Positions 1-8,727 of a DNA stretch of 64,000 bases are shown in pieces (the first letter of the stretch is position 1; every line of letters begins with the position of its first letter). The stretch is from assembly GCA_003150235.1 (NCBI GenBank), contig QAMW01000036.1, positions 1 to 64,000 of the forward strand, given 5' to 3'. Source of the stretch: Bacteroidales bacterium (lineage in GTDB: Bacteria; Bacteroidota; Bacteroidia; Bacteroidales; Muribaculaceae). Below the pieces are notes generated by a model that searched no databases, was not told where the DNA came from, and saw only the letters and a list, made by a program, of their open reading frames with translations. The translations under genes and the position numbers were made by a program.

Positions 1-1085
1 TCGCGGCTGTCAAGGTCGGGGTCTGCCATGATGGCTCGCTTGCCGGGGAAGTCGACGCTGTCCCAGTCCTCGCCCTTGCCTTGCGAGTAGATGAGGTGGG
101 CGAGCTCGGGACGGAGCGACTCTATCAGGTCGGCGGCGGCACGGGCACGGTCCTCCGACAGCGTCAGGTTGCGCGCCGCGCCACCCTCAAGCGAGCTGTA
201 GCCCACGATGTCTATGGAGCTGATGCGTAGCATGGGGTCGTCGGCATACCGGTCGATGAACGCCATCAGGGAGTCTATGCGGGCGGCGTTGTCGCCGAGC
301 ATCGGGTCGATTCGTGAGCTGGAGAGCGGGTAGACGAGGCGCAGTGCGTAGTCGGCGTGTATCACCTTCTGTCGCTCGCGTATTGTGTCGGTGAGGTTGC
401 GGATGAGCGTGTCACGCATCGGCACCTCGCGCGTTATATACACGGTGTCGACCCTGAGGCGCTCGACTATTCGCTCGACCGTCTCCACACGCGGCTTTCG
501 CGGCTCTTTGGCTCCGAAGCGGTATATGAGGCTGAGGGCGAGCTTTGTCGGACCTACGTAGGTCTTCGTGCCGGAGCCTATGCGCTCGCCGCAGTCGCCG
601 CAGGTGTATCGGTCGTAGGAGGAGTGGATGACGCCCACGCCCACGGAGCCCTCCATCGCCCAGCGGCGGTTGAAGTTCCACCGGTATCCGTAGGCGATTC
701 CGCCGCCTATGCCCCATCCCTCGTAACGGTAGTCGAGCGTGGAGGGGTACATGTCGTAGGGTAGCTGTATGCGGTTGAGGTTGTACTCCCCGCCGATGAG
801 GTGCACCCCGAGGAAATGCCCGTTCATGCGCTCACCGGGCCACCACCGCAGCTCGGGCTGCAGGAGCCAGTGCTTGAACTTTACCCCCTTTGAGAAGGTC
901 CACGGGTTGTACGCGCCCATGACATCAATGGAAAAGTGTCGGTCTATCCCCGCCTCCGCCCCGAGGGTGATGGTCGTCCCCAGGTCGTAGAGCAGGTTGG
1001 TCTTGATGCTTGCCGCCTCATCGGCACGCACGGTGACAGCCGAAGTCAGTATCATGGCGGTAAGGAGCGTTAAGATTCTTTTCAT
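1..1085 (-). CDS. DUF3575/OmpA-like outer-membrane protein (3' end outside window)
   Basis: The reading frame is open from an ATG at 1085 to the window edge, so the C-terminus is missing. It starts with a signal peptide (MKRILTLLTAMILTSAVTVRA), followed by a beta-barrel-like region beginning IKTNLLYDLGTTITLGAEAG. That opening is characteristic of Bacteroidales DUF3575 proteins. After about residue 215 there is a linker rich in charged residues and then an OmpA-like segment containing the DIVGYSSLEG and NLTLSEDRARA signatures, which in the family contact peptidoglycan. DUF3575/OmpA proteins often accompany Mfa/Fim-type fimbrial loci, and the missing left flank may hold such genes; that is inference. 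It is divergent from the HTH regulator at 1281. Confidence 0.8.
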   Translation of the reverse strand, partial: MKRILTLLTAMILTSAVTVRADEAASIKTNLLYDLGTTITLGAEAGIDRHFSIDVMGAYNPWTFSKGVKFKHWLLQPELRWWPGERMNGHFLGVHLIGGEYNLNRIQLPYDMYPSTLDYRYEGWGIGGGIAYGYRWNFNRRWAMEGSVGVGVIHSSYDRYTCGDCGERIGSGTKTYVGPTKLALSLIYRFGAKEPRKPRVETVERIVERLRVDTVYITREVPMRDTLIRNLTDTIRERQKVIHADYALRLVYPLSSSRIDPMLGDNAARIDSLMAFIDRYADDPMLRISSIDIVGYSSLEGGAARNLTLSEDRARAAADLIESLRPELAHLIYSQGKGEDWDSVDFPGKRAIMADPDLDSR

Positions 1086-1143
1086 TGCAGAAGAATTGGA
1101 TAATCAGTTTTCCATGCCGGATTTCTTGCCGGATGTTCGGGAA

Positions 1144-1151
1144 CAAAATTA
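1144..1151 (-). promoter_or_regulatory. TAnnTTTG promoter box of the DUF3575/OmpA gene
   Basis: On the minus strand the sequence reads TAATTTTG, a full match to the Bacteroidota -7 consensus, about 58 bp upstream of the ATG. No clear -33 TTG is seen at the usual spacing. Confidence 0.5.
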
Positions 1152-1268
1152 TACCACATTTGTAACTTGTTGAAAATGGGGGGGTACAAGTAGGGGACAA
1201 AATCGGGGACACCCCGGAATTTTTGGGGACTAAGTGGTGTACCCCTTTGTGAAATCAGGTAAAGGAAT

Positions 1269-1276
1269 TAAATTTG
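1269..1276 (+). promoter_or_regulatory. TAnnTTTG box directly abutting the start of the HTH regulator
   Basis: TAAATTTG ends four bases before the ATG at 1281. In this phylum transcription begins a few bases after this box, so the transcript would have almost no leader. A TTTG lies about 20 bp upstream, at a suitable distance for the -33 element. Confidence 0.5.
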
Positions 1277-1280
1277 TAGC

Positions 1281-3008
1281 ATGAAAACGAAATCAACCTT
1301 ATCAAACGTGCTACATTTACTCCTTCCGGCGGCATTGTCATTAATGGTTATGCTTACGGCAGGATGCACGGGAAAAACGTCAACCGACGAAGCATTTTTC
1401 TTCACCACGATAGACCCGGTAGCCGACTCGCTGCTGCGTGAATTTGAGATAGTAAGCCGAGGCATAGATGACCGTGAGGGCAGTGTCGACAGTATCTTCA
1501 TCAGGCTCGACTCCATAGCCGGGGCAACGGGCAATCGCCAGCTGAAAGCCCGTAGCCTTTATGTGAAGTCATGGTTATATAGCAGTGAAGGCAAAGAAAA
1601 TGAGGCTGTCGCGATGCTTGACTCCGCACTCGCCCTGACCGATTCTGTTGCATATCCTTACGACCGGGCATGTATGTATATCGACCAGGCATACGGCGTG
1701 GACGGTCCTTGGTCTGATACATACAGACGACTGCAAAATGATCTTGTCGTATTTAAGGAGGCAAATGACAGTTTCAGGGTGTCACAGGTGTATAATTTTA
1801 TAGGAACTATAAATTATGTGTTTGGTGACGATGATGGGGCCGTGAAAAATTATACTCTTGCCGTCGACTGGCTTCCAGCGCGGTATGAGTATCAGAAGTT
1901 CATAGGATATTTCAATACTACGCTGACCCTGTACCGTCAGGGCAAGGCAGAGCAATGGTATCCGCGAGTCGACAGCCTGAAGCGGAGTGAGTTTCTTGAC
2001 GATGGCGAGCGCATGAAGACTATGACGATGGTGATGTCGTACAAAAAGTCGGGCGATGTCGCTGACCTCCTCGAGGCTTATCGAAGTGCCTGCCGACCGG
2101 TAGACCCTGAGTGGTGCAAGCCATACGTGTCGTCTCTGCTTGCCGATTACTATCGGAAAACAGGTAACTACGACTCAATGCTGCATTATGCTAATATAAT
2201 GCGCAATGGGATAACTGATGAGGTGAAACGGTTTGCCTACTATTGCGACATCCTGGATGTGAACAAACGGGTATATGAAAAGGAGGGTAAGACCGATTCG
2301 GCGCGGATGGCGAAGGCAGAATATGTGCACTTGAAAGATAAGCAGGCGGCAATGGACGATGCCGCCAAGGTTACCAACGAGCAGATGAAAGCGGAGCTTG
2401 CCGAAATCGACCGAACGATAGCAGAAGAGCGCGAAAGCTCGACAATCAGGAAATGGATTGTGATAGTTGTGTCGGTGGTGATCGTGGGTGGACTCGTATG
2501 TCTCGTTGTGATATGGCTTATCCGCCGTCACCGACGCGAGTACTCCGACCTTGAATCTGTCTTACAGCAGAAAGAGCGACGTATCGCCGCCGCCGAGATG
2601 AGAGCCTCGGAAATGGATCAGGCGCTTGCCGACATAGCCCGCGATGTGAGAGGAATCAGACCCGAAGATGCCGAAATTGTGGCGCGTATAATGTCGACAA
2701 TCAACGTAAGCCGCACCGGTGATTCGGAATGGGAGAAATTCAGCCTGCTTTTCGGCGAGATGCACCCTGACTTTACCGACTCGCTGCGCCGCGACTATCC
2801 GAAACTCACCCCCGGCGACGTAGAACTTGCCTGTATGGTGTTTCTGGGGCTGGAGACGAAGCATATAGCGCGTATGCTCTCGATTAACCCCGACTCGGTG
2901 AAGAAAAACCGTCAGCGTTTGCGCGCGAAACTCGGACTCACTCCCGACCAGCCGCTCGACCTCTTCCTCCGCGACTACGAGCGCGCCCGCGCCAAGCGGT
3001 CAAGGTGA
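1281..3008 (+). CDS. membrane-anchored TPR protein with C-terminal LuxR-type HTH
   Basis: This 575-residue protein has an N-terminal lipoprotein-like signal with a lipobox (LTAGC, Cys29). A long alpha-helical, TPR-like region follows to about residue 380. One strong membrane segment lies at about 391-412 (WIVIVVSVVIVGGLVCLVVI) with an arginine-rich cytoplasmic edge. A short coiled coil comes next, then a helix-turn-helix at about 509-555 (LTPGDVELACMVFLGLETKH, with SVKKNRQRLRAKL as recognition helix). The architecture matches the Bacteroidota class of one-protein regulators that sense in the periplasm and bind DNA in the cytoplasm. Its target is unknown; the divergent outer-membrane gene is an obvious candidate. 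The combination of lipobox and internal membrane segment is odd. Confidence 0.8.
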   Translation: MKTKSTLSNVLHLLLPAALSLMVMLTAGCTGKTSTDEAFFFTTIDPVADSLLREFEIVSRGIDDREGSVDSIFIRLDSIAGATGNRQLKARSLYVKSWLYSSEGKENEAVAMLDSALALTDSVAYPYDRACMYIDQAYGVDGPWSDTYRRLQNDLVVFKEANDSFRVSQVYNFIGTINYVFGDDDGAVKNYTLAVDWLPARYEYQKFIGYFNTTLTLYRQGKAEQWYPRVDSLKRSEFLDDGERMKTMTMVMSYKKSGDVADLLEAYRSACRPVDPEWCKPYVSSLLADYYRKTGNYDSMLHYANIMRNGITDEVKRFAYYCDILDVNKRVYEKEGKTDSARMAKAEYVHLKDKQAAMDDAAKVTNEQMKAELAEIDRTIAEERESSTIRKWIVIVVSVVIVGGLVCLVVIWLIRRHRREYSDLESVLQQKERRIAAAEMRASEMDQALADIARDVRGIRPEDAEIVARIMSTINVSRTGDSEWEKFSLLFGEMHPDFTDSLRRDYPKLTPGDVELACMVFLGLETKHIARMLSINPDSVKKNRQRLRAKLGLTPDQPLDLFLRDYERARAKRSR

Positions 3009-3028
3009 TGGCGTCAGCTGTCAGACCG

Positions 3029-3073
3029 GTCGGACAAGTCTGACGAGTCCGACGAGTCCGACATGTCCGACAT
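3029..3073 (+). repeat. five tandem 9-bp units (GTCCGACGA-like)
   Basis: Five consecutive 9-base units read GTCGGACAA, GTCTGACGA, GTCCGACGA, GTCCGACAT and GTCCGACAT. They lie just after the stop codon of the HTH regulator and immediately before a copy of the hairpin repeat at 3083. Confidence 0.85.
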
Positions 3074-3082
3074 GGATGATGC

Positions 3083-3350
3083 GCGTAGCTGTAGGGGCTG
3101 CTGGAAGGCAGCCCGCGCTGCGGGGTGGTGTTGCCCGTGAGGGCATCATCTGTATTTAGCCGGGGCGTTGAGCGTAGCGAAACCCCCGGAATGATGGCTC
3201 CGCCTTTGAATGTTTCCCGACAGGGAATCATCAATTTTACTCCGGGATGATTCCTCCGGAAACATCTGCTTTGGCTCGCTTTCCGTCGGTATCGCTTCGC
3301 TCAACCGACGGCTACAAATGGATTATCCCCTGACGGGGAAAGAGTTTTCA
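3083..3350 (+). repeat. interspersed hairpin repeat cluster in a 471-bp gene-free region
   Basis: The 3009-3479 interval holds no convincing gene. From 3083 it contains a GCGTAGCTGTAGGGG hairpin copy (stem GGGCTGC 3095-3101, loop TGGAAG, GCAGCCC 3108-3114). It is followed by a string of further short inverted repeats rich in CCGGGG and CCCGTGAGGG-type motifs up to about 3350. The last 130 bp are AT-rich and presumably carry the promoter of the glucanotransferase gene, but I see no perfect TAnnTTTG box there (TAACTTTA at about 3421 is the nearest). Confidence 0.65.
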
Positions 3351-3479
3351 GATTTCAGTTTTCAGAGGGTTGCTATCAAAAAAAGTTGGAGAAAAGATGC
3401 GATAATTGTAAAAAACTAAGTAACTTTACGGCACTGTGATAAATTTTATATAGCGATAAACAAAAATACCGATAAAAAC

Positions 3480-6158
3480 ATGAAACTGAATTTCAACATC
3501 GATTATCGTACCAACTGGGGCGAATCGCTCTATATCAGCGGTCACACCCCCCGACTTGGCGACGGTGACGAGTCACGTGCCGTGAAGATGGAGCAGTCAG
3601 GTCCCTCGACATGGATTCTTGAGGTGGACATGCCCGACGATGCTGGCGCGTTTGACTACTCTTACATAGTGCGTCATGAAAATGGCGGCGAACGTCATGA
3701 ATGGGGTGCTCCCCACCGTTTTGTCCCTGGTACCGGAGTTGGCGGTTATGAAATTTATGACCGTTGGCAGGATCAGCCAATGGATAAACCTTACTATTCA
3801 TCGGTGTTTGTCGACTGTATAAACCGTCGCGATGACCGTCAGCCCGCAGAGACGCTTTATGGCGGCTCTATTTCCATTTCAGTCGCAGCCCCTATGGTGG
3901 GCAGCGACGAAGTGCTTGCCATCTGCGGTGACGATGAATCGCTCGGCGCATGGAATCCCGAGGAGGCTGTCGTGATGAGCGATGCCGGTTTCCCGGTGTG
4001 GAATGTCGTGCTTCCGCTCAATGATGTACACCTGCCATTCCACTATAAGTTTGTCATCCTCGACAAGGTGACCCGCAAGGTGCTTGCCTGGGAGGGTGGT
4101 GACAACCATATCATGAACATCATTCCGGAGCACAAGACCTCCGCCGTGCTTATCAACGGACTGCGTTTCGTCAACTCTCGCCCCTCATGGCATTGCGCCG
4201 GTGTGGCAATCCCCGTGTTCTCGGTAAGGACCGAGGATGACTTCGGTGTGGGCGATTTCTTCGACCTGAAAAAAATGGTTGACTGGGCTGTAGTGACGGG
4301 ACAGAAATTCCTCCAGATCCTGCCCATCAACGACACAACGATGACCCATACGTGGACCGACTCGTATCCCTACAACGCCAACTCCACGTTTGCCCTCCAT
4401 CCGATGTATCTGCGCCTGAGCGAGCTTGGCAGACTGAAGGATGAGGCGCGTCAGAAATATTTCGACGACCTCGGCGCGGAACTTAATGCCCTCAAGCAGG
4501 TCGACTATGAGCGCGTAAACAATGCGAAGAATGAGTTTACCCGCGAGATTTTCCGTCAGGAGGGTGAGAAGACGCTCGCATCGCCCGAATTCAAGGAATT
4601 TGTCGAGGCGAATGCCTATTGGCTGACACCCTACGCCGCTTTCTGTGTGCTCCGTGACCTTAACGGCACTCCCGAATTTGGAAAGTGGGGCGAATATGCC
4701 GTTTACGATGCCGACAAGGTTGCCGCTTTCGTAAAGGAACATCAGGACGACATCAATTATGTGTACTATATCCAGTATCATCTTGACAAGCAGATGCGCG
4801 AGGTTCACCGTTATGCCTGTGAGCATGGCGTGGCGTTCAAGGGCGACATACCTATCGGCATATCGCGCGACTCCGCCGATGCGTGGATTGACCCGCGCCT
4901 GTTTAACATGGACTGCCAGGCGGGTGCGCCGCCGGATGATTTCTCCGTACTCGGTCAGAACTGGGGCTTCCCGACCTACAACTGGGAGGAGATGAGCAAA
5001 GACGGCTTCGCATGGTGGAAATCGCGTTTCCGCAAGATGTCGGAGTATTTCGACGCTTACCGTATCGACCATGTGCTCGGATTCTTCCGTATATGGCAGA
5101 TTCCTATGGATGCCCTTCACGGTCTGCTCGGTATCTTTAACCCCGCGCTCCCTTATTCTCCCGACGAGCTGCGCAACAACTATGATTTCTGGCTCGATGT
5201 CGACCTTCAGACAACCCCGTTTATCATGGATTATTTCCTCTACGACTTTTTCGGGGAATATACCGAGGAGGCAAAACACCGCTTCCTTATCAACATGGGC
5301 TACGGCAGGTACAAGCTGCGTGACGAGTTTGACACCCAGCGCAAGATTGCCGAATATTTCGCCCAGGAGGAGAAATCGGAGAAAAACGACAAGCTGAGCA
5401 ACGCCCTCATGGGACTTGTCGACGAGGTGCTTTTCATCGAAGACCCTTACGAGAAAGGAAAATATCATCCACGCATCTCGGCTCAGTTCACCTACATCTA
5501 CCGCTCGCTGACCGATTACGAGCGTTGGTGTTTCAACCGCCTATATAACGACTTCTACTACCATCGTCATAACGATTTCTGGTATGGCAAGGCTATGTGG
5601 AAGCTCCCGCCGCTTATCGGCTCCACTTCGATGCTCACATGCGCCGAAGACCTCGGTATGATTCCCGACTGTGTGCCTGCCGTGATGTCGCAACTCCAGA
5701 TGCTGTCGCTTGAAATCCAGCGTATGCCGAAGGACCCAGCAGCTGAGTTTGGCAACACATGGACTTACCCCTATCTGTCGGTTTGCACCACATCCACTCA
5801 CGATATGGGCGGCATCCGCCAGTGGTGGGAGGAGAACCGCGACGTTACCCAGCATTATTACAATAATATGCTCCATGAGCAGGGTCCGGCACCGCAATAT
5901 GCCGAGCCGTGGATATGCGACAAGATTATCACTCTCAATCTACAGTCGCCCTCGATGCTTGCCATATTCCCGCTTCAGGACTGGCTTTCGATCAACGGCA
6001 ATCTGCGTCGCGAGGACCCGCGCGAGGAACTTATCAACATCCCCGCCAATCCGCGTCACTACTGGCGTTACCGTATGCACCTCACCGTCGAGCAGCTCCT
6101 CGATGCCTCGGAATTTAACGACTATCTCCGCGATAAGATTAAATCCACCGGACGTTAA
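3480..6158 (+). CDS. malQ: 4-alpha-glucanotransferase with tandem CBM20 domains
   Basis: GH77 enzyme (EC 2.4.1.25) of 892 residues that transfers maltooligosaccharide segments between alpha-1,4-glucans. Residues 1-115 and about 125-225 are two starch-binding CBM20 modules (for example SLGAWNPEEAVVMSDAGFPVW). The catalytic barrel runs from about 245 to 885. The nucleophile is Asp530 in AYRIDHVLGFF, the acid/base is Glu723 in CAEDLGMI, and the third acidic residue is Asp775 in TSTHDMGG. CBM20-GH77 layouts resemble plant DPE2 and are standard in Bacteroidales. There is no signal peptide, so it should act in the cytoplasm on imported or stored glucan. A strong terminator follows at 6182, so it looks monocistronic. 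Confidence 0.93.
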   Translation: MKLNFNIDYRTNWGESLYISGHTPRLGDGDESRAVKMEQSGPSTWILEVDMPDDAGAFDYSYIVRHENGGERHEWGAPHRFVPGTGVGGYEIYDRWQDQPMDKPYYSSVFVDCINRRDDRQPAETLYGGSISISVAAPMVGSDEVLAICGDDESLGAWNPEEAVVMSDAGFPVWNVVLPLNDVHLPFHYKFVILDKVTRKVLAWEGGDNHIMNIIPEHKTSAVLINGLRFVNSRPSWHCAGVAIPVFSVRTEDDFGVGDFFDLKKMVDWAVVTGQKFLQILPINDTTMTHTWTDSYPYNANSTFALHPMYLRLSELGRLKDEARQKYFDDLGAELNALKQVDYERVNNAKNEFTREIFRQEGEKTLASPEFKEFVEANAYWLTPYAAFCVLRDLNGTPEFGKWGEYAVYDADKVAAFVKEHQDDINYVYYIQYHLDKQMREVHRYACEHGVAFKGDIPIGISRDSADAWIDPRLFNMDCQAGAPPDDFSVLGQNWGFPTYNWEEMSKDGFAWWKSRFRKMSEYFDAYRIDHVLGFFRIWQIPMDALHGLLGIFNPALPYSPDELRNNYDFWLDVDLQTTPFIMDYFLYDFFGEYTEEAKHRFLINMGYGRYKLRDEFDTQRKIAEYFAQEEKSEKNDKLSNALMGLVDEVLFIEDPYEKGKYHPRISAQFTYIYRSLTDYERWCFNRLYNDFYYHRHNDFWYGKAMWKLPPLIGSTSMLTCAEDLGMIPDCVPAVMSQLQMLSLEIQRMPKDPAAEFGNTWTYPYLSVCTTSTHDMGGIRQWWEENRDVTQHYYNNMLHEQGPAPQYAEPWICDKIITLNLQSPSMLAIFPLQDWLSINGNLRREDPREELINIPANPRHYWRYRMHLTVEQLLDASEFNDYLRDKIKSTGR

Positions 6159-6181
6159 TCTTCCCGCAACCACAACCATAA

Positions 6182-6217
6182 CGCGGATGTATCACCCCCG
6201 ATACATCCGCGCTTTTT
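6182..6217 (+). terminator. intrinsic terminator after malQ
   Basis: A perfect 12-bp stem (CGCGGATGTATC at 6182-6193 with its complement at 6200-6211) has a six-base C-rich loop and is followed by GC and five T residues. Confidence 0.9.
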
Positions 6218-6243
6218 ATAAGCTGACTTTCCTAAAAAAAGTG

Positions 6244-6251
6244 TAACTTTG
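6244..6251 (+). promoter_or_regulatory. TAnnTTTG promoter box of the chromate-transporter operon
   Basis: TAACTTTG lies 59 bp upstream of the likely ATG at 6311 and just after the malQ terminator. Confidence 0.6.
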
Positions 6252-6310
6252 CGCTTTGAATAAACATGATGCGCTGGCGTTGTGTATTATCTGTAAAGTG
6301 TATTTGCATT

Positions 6311-6904
6311 ATGGATAAAATTTATTTGCAGTTATTCACGACATTTCTGAAAATAGGTGCGTTCACCTTCGGAGGCGGATGGGCGATGATTTCAATCATC
6401 GAAAGGGAAATAGTCGACAAGCATCATTGGATTTCGAGAGAGGAATTTCTCGACTTGCTTGCAATATCGCAATCGATGCCCGGCATACTTGCCGTCAATA
6501 TCTCGGTGTCAATCGGCGACAAGCTCCGGGGATTCAAGGGGAGCGCGGTCGCGGCTCTCGGCACGATACTGCCTTCATTTCTCATAATCCTCGCCATCGC
6601 CATATTCCTGACTCCCGACATTATTAAAAACAATCCGGTGGTTTCCAGGATATTCATGGGCATACGCCCTTGTGTGGTCGCCCTTATAATCGCGCCTGTC
6701 ATCACTTCGGCAAAAGCGGCGAAGATAACGTGGAAAACCGTGTGGATTCCCATTCTTGTGGCGGGGCTGATTTATATCGGCTGGAACCCGATTGTGTTTA
6801 TAGTGCTCGGAGGATTGTGTGGATACATCTGGCTCACCCGTCAGCAAAAACTGCTTGATGCTCGGAAAACCGGGAATGACAGAAAGGAGGGGGATGATAA
6901 ATGA
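6311..6904 (+). CDS. chromate transporter family protein, first half
   Basis: Hydrophobic protein of about 197 residues with the CHR family motif FTFGGGWAMISIIEREIV near the N-terminus and a second signature, SQSMPGILAVNISVSIG. It corresponds to one half of the two-domain ChrA antiporter. I start it at 6311 (MDKIYLQL) because the in-frame ATG at 6266 adds a 15-residue non-conserved extension. The stop overlaps the start of the second half by four bases. Short paired CHR proteins form heterodimers in studied cases; the natural substrate in anaerobic gut bacteria is unproven. Confidence 0.88.
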   Translation: MDKIYLQLFTTFLKIGAFTFGGGWAMISIIEREIVDKHHWISREEFLDLLAISQSMPGILAVNISVSIGDKLRGFKGSAVAALGTILPSFLIILAIAIFLTPDIIKNNPVVSRIFMGIRPCVVALIIAPVITSAKAAKITWKTVWIPILVAGLIYIGWNPIVFIVLGGLCGYIWLTRQQKLLDARKTGNDRKEGDDK

Positions 6905-7428
6905 TGGTATATCTGAAACTTATATGGGCGTATCTGAAAATCGGTCTGTTCGGCTTCGGCGGCGGCTATGCGATGCTCGCCCTGATAGAGCGCGAGGTGG
7001 TCACGCCCGGATGGATATCGGAACAGATGTTTACCGACATTGTGGCTATCTCGCAGATGACCCCCGGGCCGATAGGCATCAACAGCGCCACCTATATCGG
7101 CTATGTTGTCACCGGTAGCGTGCTTGGCTCTATCGTCACTACTCTCACAGTGATGCTGCCATCATTCCTGTTGGTGCTGTATGCCAGCCATTTTATACGC
7201 CGCCACAAGGATTCGGTGGCAATAAAGGGCATATTTGCCGGACTGCGACCGGTGGTAATCGGCTTGATTGCCTCTGCGGCATTGCTGCTCATGAACCGCC
7301 AGAATTTCCCCGACAACTCGATAAGCATAATTATATGTGTAGTGTCGTTTTGTCTCGTCTATTTCACCAAGATTCATCCGATATTCATAATATGTCTTGC
7401 CGGAGTGGCGGGACTCATACTTTATTGA
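6901..7428 (+). CDS. chromate transporter family protein, second half
   Basis: Membrane protein of 175 residues repeating the CHR motif (GLFGFGGGYAMLALIEREVV and SQMTPGPIGINSATYIG), homologous to its upstream neighbour. The start overlaps the preceding stop as ATGA, with two tandem ATG codons at 6901 and 6904. A GGAGG at 6887-6891 is an unusually good Shine-Dalgarno match for this phylum, consistent with tight coupling. folC begins one base after its stop codon plus one spacer base, so all belong to one operon. Confidence 0.88.
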   Translation: MMVYLKLIWAYLKIGLFGFGGGYAMLALIEREVVTPGWISEQMFTDIVAISQMTPGPIGINSATYIGYVVTGSVLGSIVTTLTVMLPSFLLVLYASHFIRRHKDSVAIKGIFAGLRPVVIGLIASAALLLMNRQNFPDNSISIIICVVSFCLVYFTKIHPIFIICLAGVAGLILY

Positions 7429-7429
7429 C

Positions 7430-8710
7430 ATGGACTACAGTCAGGCTTTAGAATTTCTCTATACCCAGCTCCCGATGTTTCAGCGTGTCGGCGCCCCGGC
7501 ATATAAGCCCGGGCTTGACACATCTATAGCACTTGCCGCTACATTCGGCAACCCGCAGGAGTCATACAAGACCATTCACGTAGGAGGTACTAACGGAAAA
7601 GGCTCGACTGCCCACACCCTTGCAGCGATACTTCAGAGTGCCGATTATAAGGTAGGATTATATACATCGCCTCATCTTGTGGATTTCCGTGAGCGCATAC
7701 GTGTCGACGGCGCGATGATGCCGAAGGAGGATGTGGTAAGTTTCGTGGAGCGATACAAGCAGCTTGACCTTGACATTTCCCCGTCATTCTTCGAACTTAC
7801 GATGGTGATGGCGTTCGAATATTTCGCAAAGGCTCGGGTTGATGTGGCTGTAATCGAGGTCGGGCTTGGAGGAAGGCTCGACAGCACCAACATCATTACG
7901 CCATGTCTGTCAGTGATTACCAATATCTCCTTTGACCATACCCAGTTTCTCGGCGACACACTTCCCGCGATAGCATCGGAAAAAGCGGGCATCATCAAGT
8001 CCGGTGTGCCGGTAGTGATTGGCGAGTCGGAGGGTGATGTCCGCGAGGTGTTTGCCCTCAAGGCGGCAAAGGAGAATGCGCCGATTCGCTATGCCGACGA
8101 CGAGCATCCTTTCGGCGAAGCGCTGATTGTCGACGAGGGTATCCTTTATCGCTCGACACCCTACGGCGACCTTATCGGAGAACTTTCCGGCGAGTGTCAG
8201 CCTAAAAACGCCGCTACTATTCTTGTCGCTGTCGATGAACTGCGTAAAATGGGATGGCATATCACCAAAGCCGACGTAAAGAAAGGCTTTGCCAATGTAT
8301 GTTCCATTACCGGGCTGATGGGGCGTTGGATGAAGCTTGGCGAAAAGCCCTTTACCGTGTGCGACACGGGTCATAACACAGGTGGCTGGCAATACCTGTC
8401 GCGCCAGCTTGCCTCAGCTCCGGGCAAGAAACATGTCGTGATAGGCTTTGTAAGTGACAAGGATGTCACGTCGATACTGAAAATGCTACCCCGCGATGCG
8501 CGATACTATTTCACTCGTGCGTCGATTGCACGTGCCATGGATGAGCGCCTGCTCCTTGAAAAGGCATCAGCGGCAGGACTCACCGGCGAGGCATACCCGG
8601 ATGTCGCATCGGCATACGCCGCCGCCCGTGAATCGGCAACCCCCGACGATACCGTATTCATCGGCGGCAGCACTTTCGTGGTCGCCGACCTCCTCGCCTC
8701 ATTAGTCTGA
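7430..8710 (+). CDS. folC: bifunctional folylpolyglutamate/dihydrofolate synthase
   Basis: The Mur-ligase-like ATP-dependent enzyme adds glutamate to dihydropteroate or folates. The ATP loop VGGTNGKGSTAHT is at about residues 50-62, followed by YTSPHLVDFRERIRV and the lid/metal motif VIEVGLGGRLDSTN. The C-terminal domain carries DTGHNTGGW. The start at 7430 (MDYSQALEFLY) matches the family; an in-frame ATG at 7397 would overlap the transporter gene deeply. The length of 426 residues is normal. It is cytoplasmic and sits third in the operon with the two transporter genes. Confidence 0.95.
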   Translation: MDYSQALEFLYTQLPMFQRVGAPAYKPGLDTSIALAATFGNPQESYKTIHVGGTNGKGSTAHTLAAILQSADYKVGLYTSPHLVDFRERIRVDGAMMPKEDVVSFVERYKQLDLDISPSFFELTMVMAFEYFAKARVDVAVIEVGLGGRLDSTNIITPCLSVITNISFDHTQFLGDTLPAIASEKAGIIKSGVPVVIGESEGDVREVFALKAAKENAPIRYADDEHPFGEALIVDEGILYRSTPYGDLIGELSGECQPKNAATILVAVDELRKMGWHITKADVKKGFANVCSITGLMGRWMKLGEKPFTVCDTGHNTGGWQYLSRQLASAPGKKHVVIGFVSDKDVTSILKMLPRDARYYFTRASIARAMDERLLLEKASAAGLTGEAYPDVASAYAAARESATPDDTVFIGGSTFVVADLLASLV

Positions 8711-8727
8711 TAACAACGATTTTTGCT

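Noticed and set aside
4185..5468. A 427-codon open frame antisense to malQ
   Set aside because: It mirrors the codon structure of the GH77 gene, has no recognisable domain and no promoter box; typical antisense shadow.
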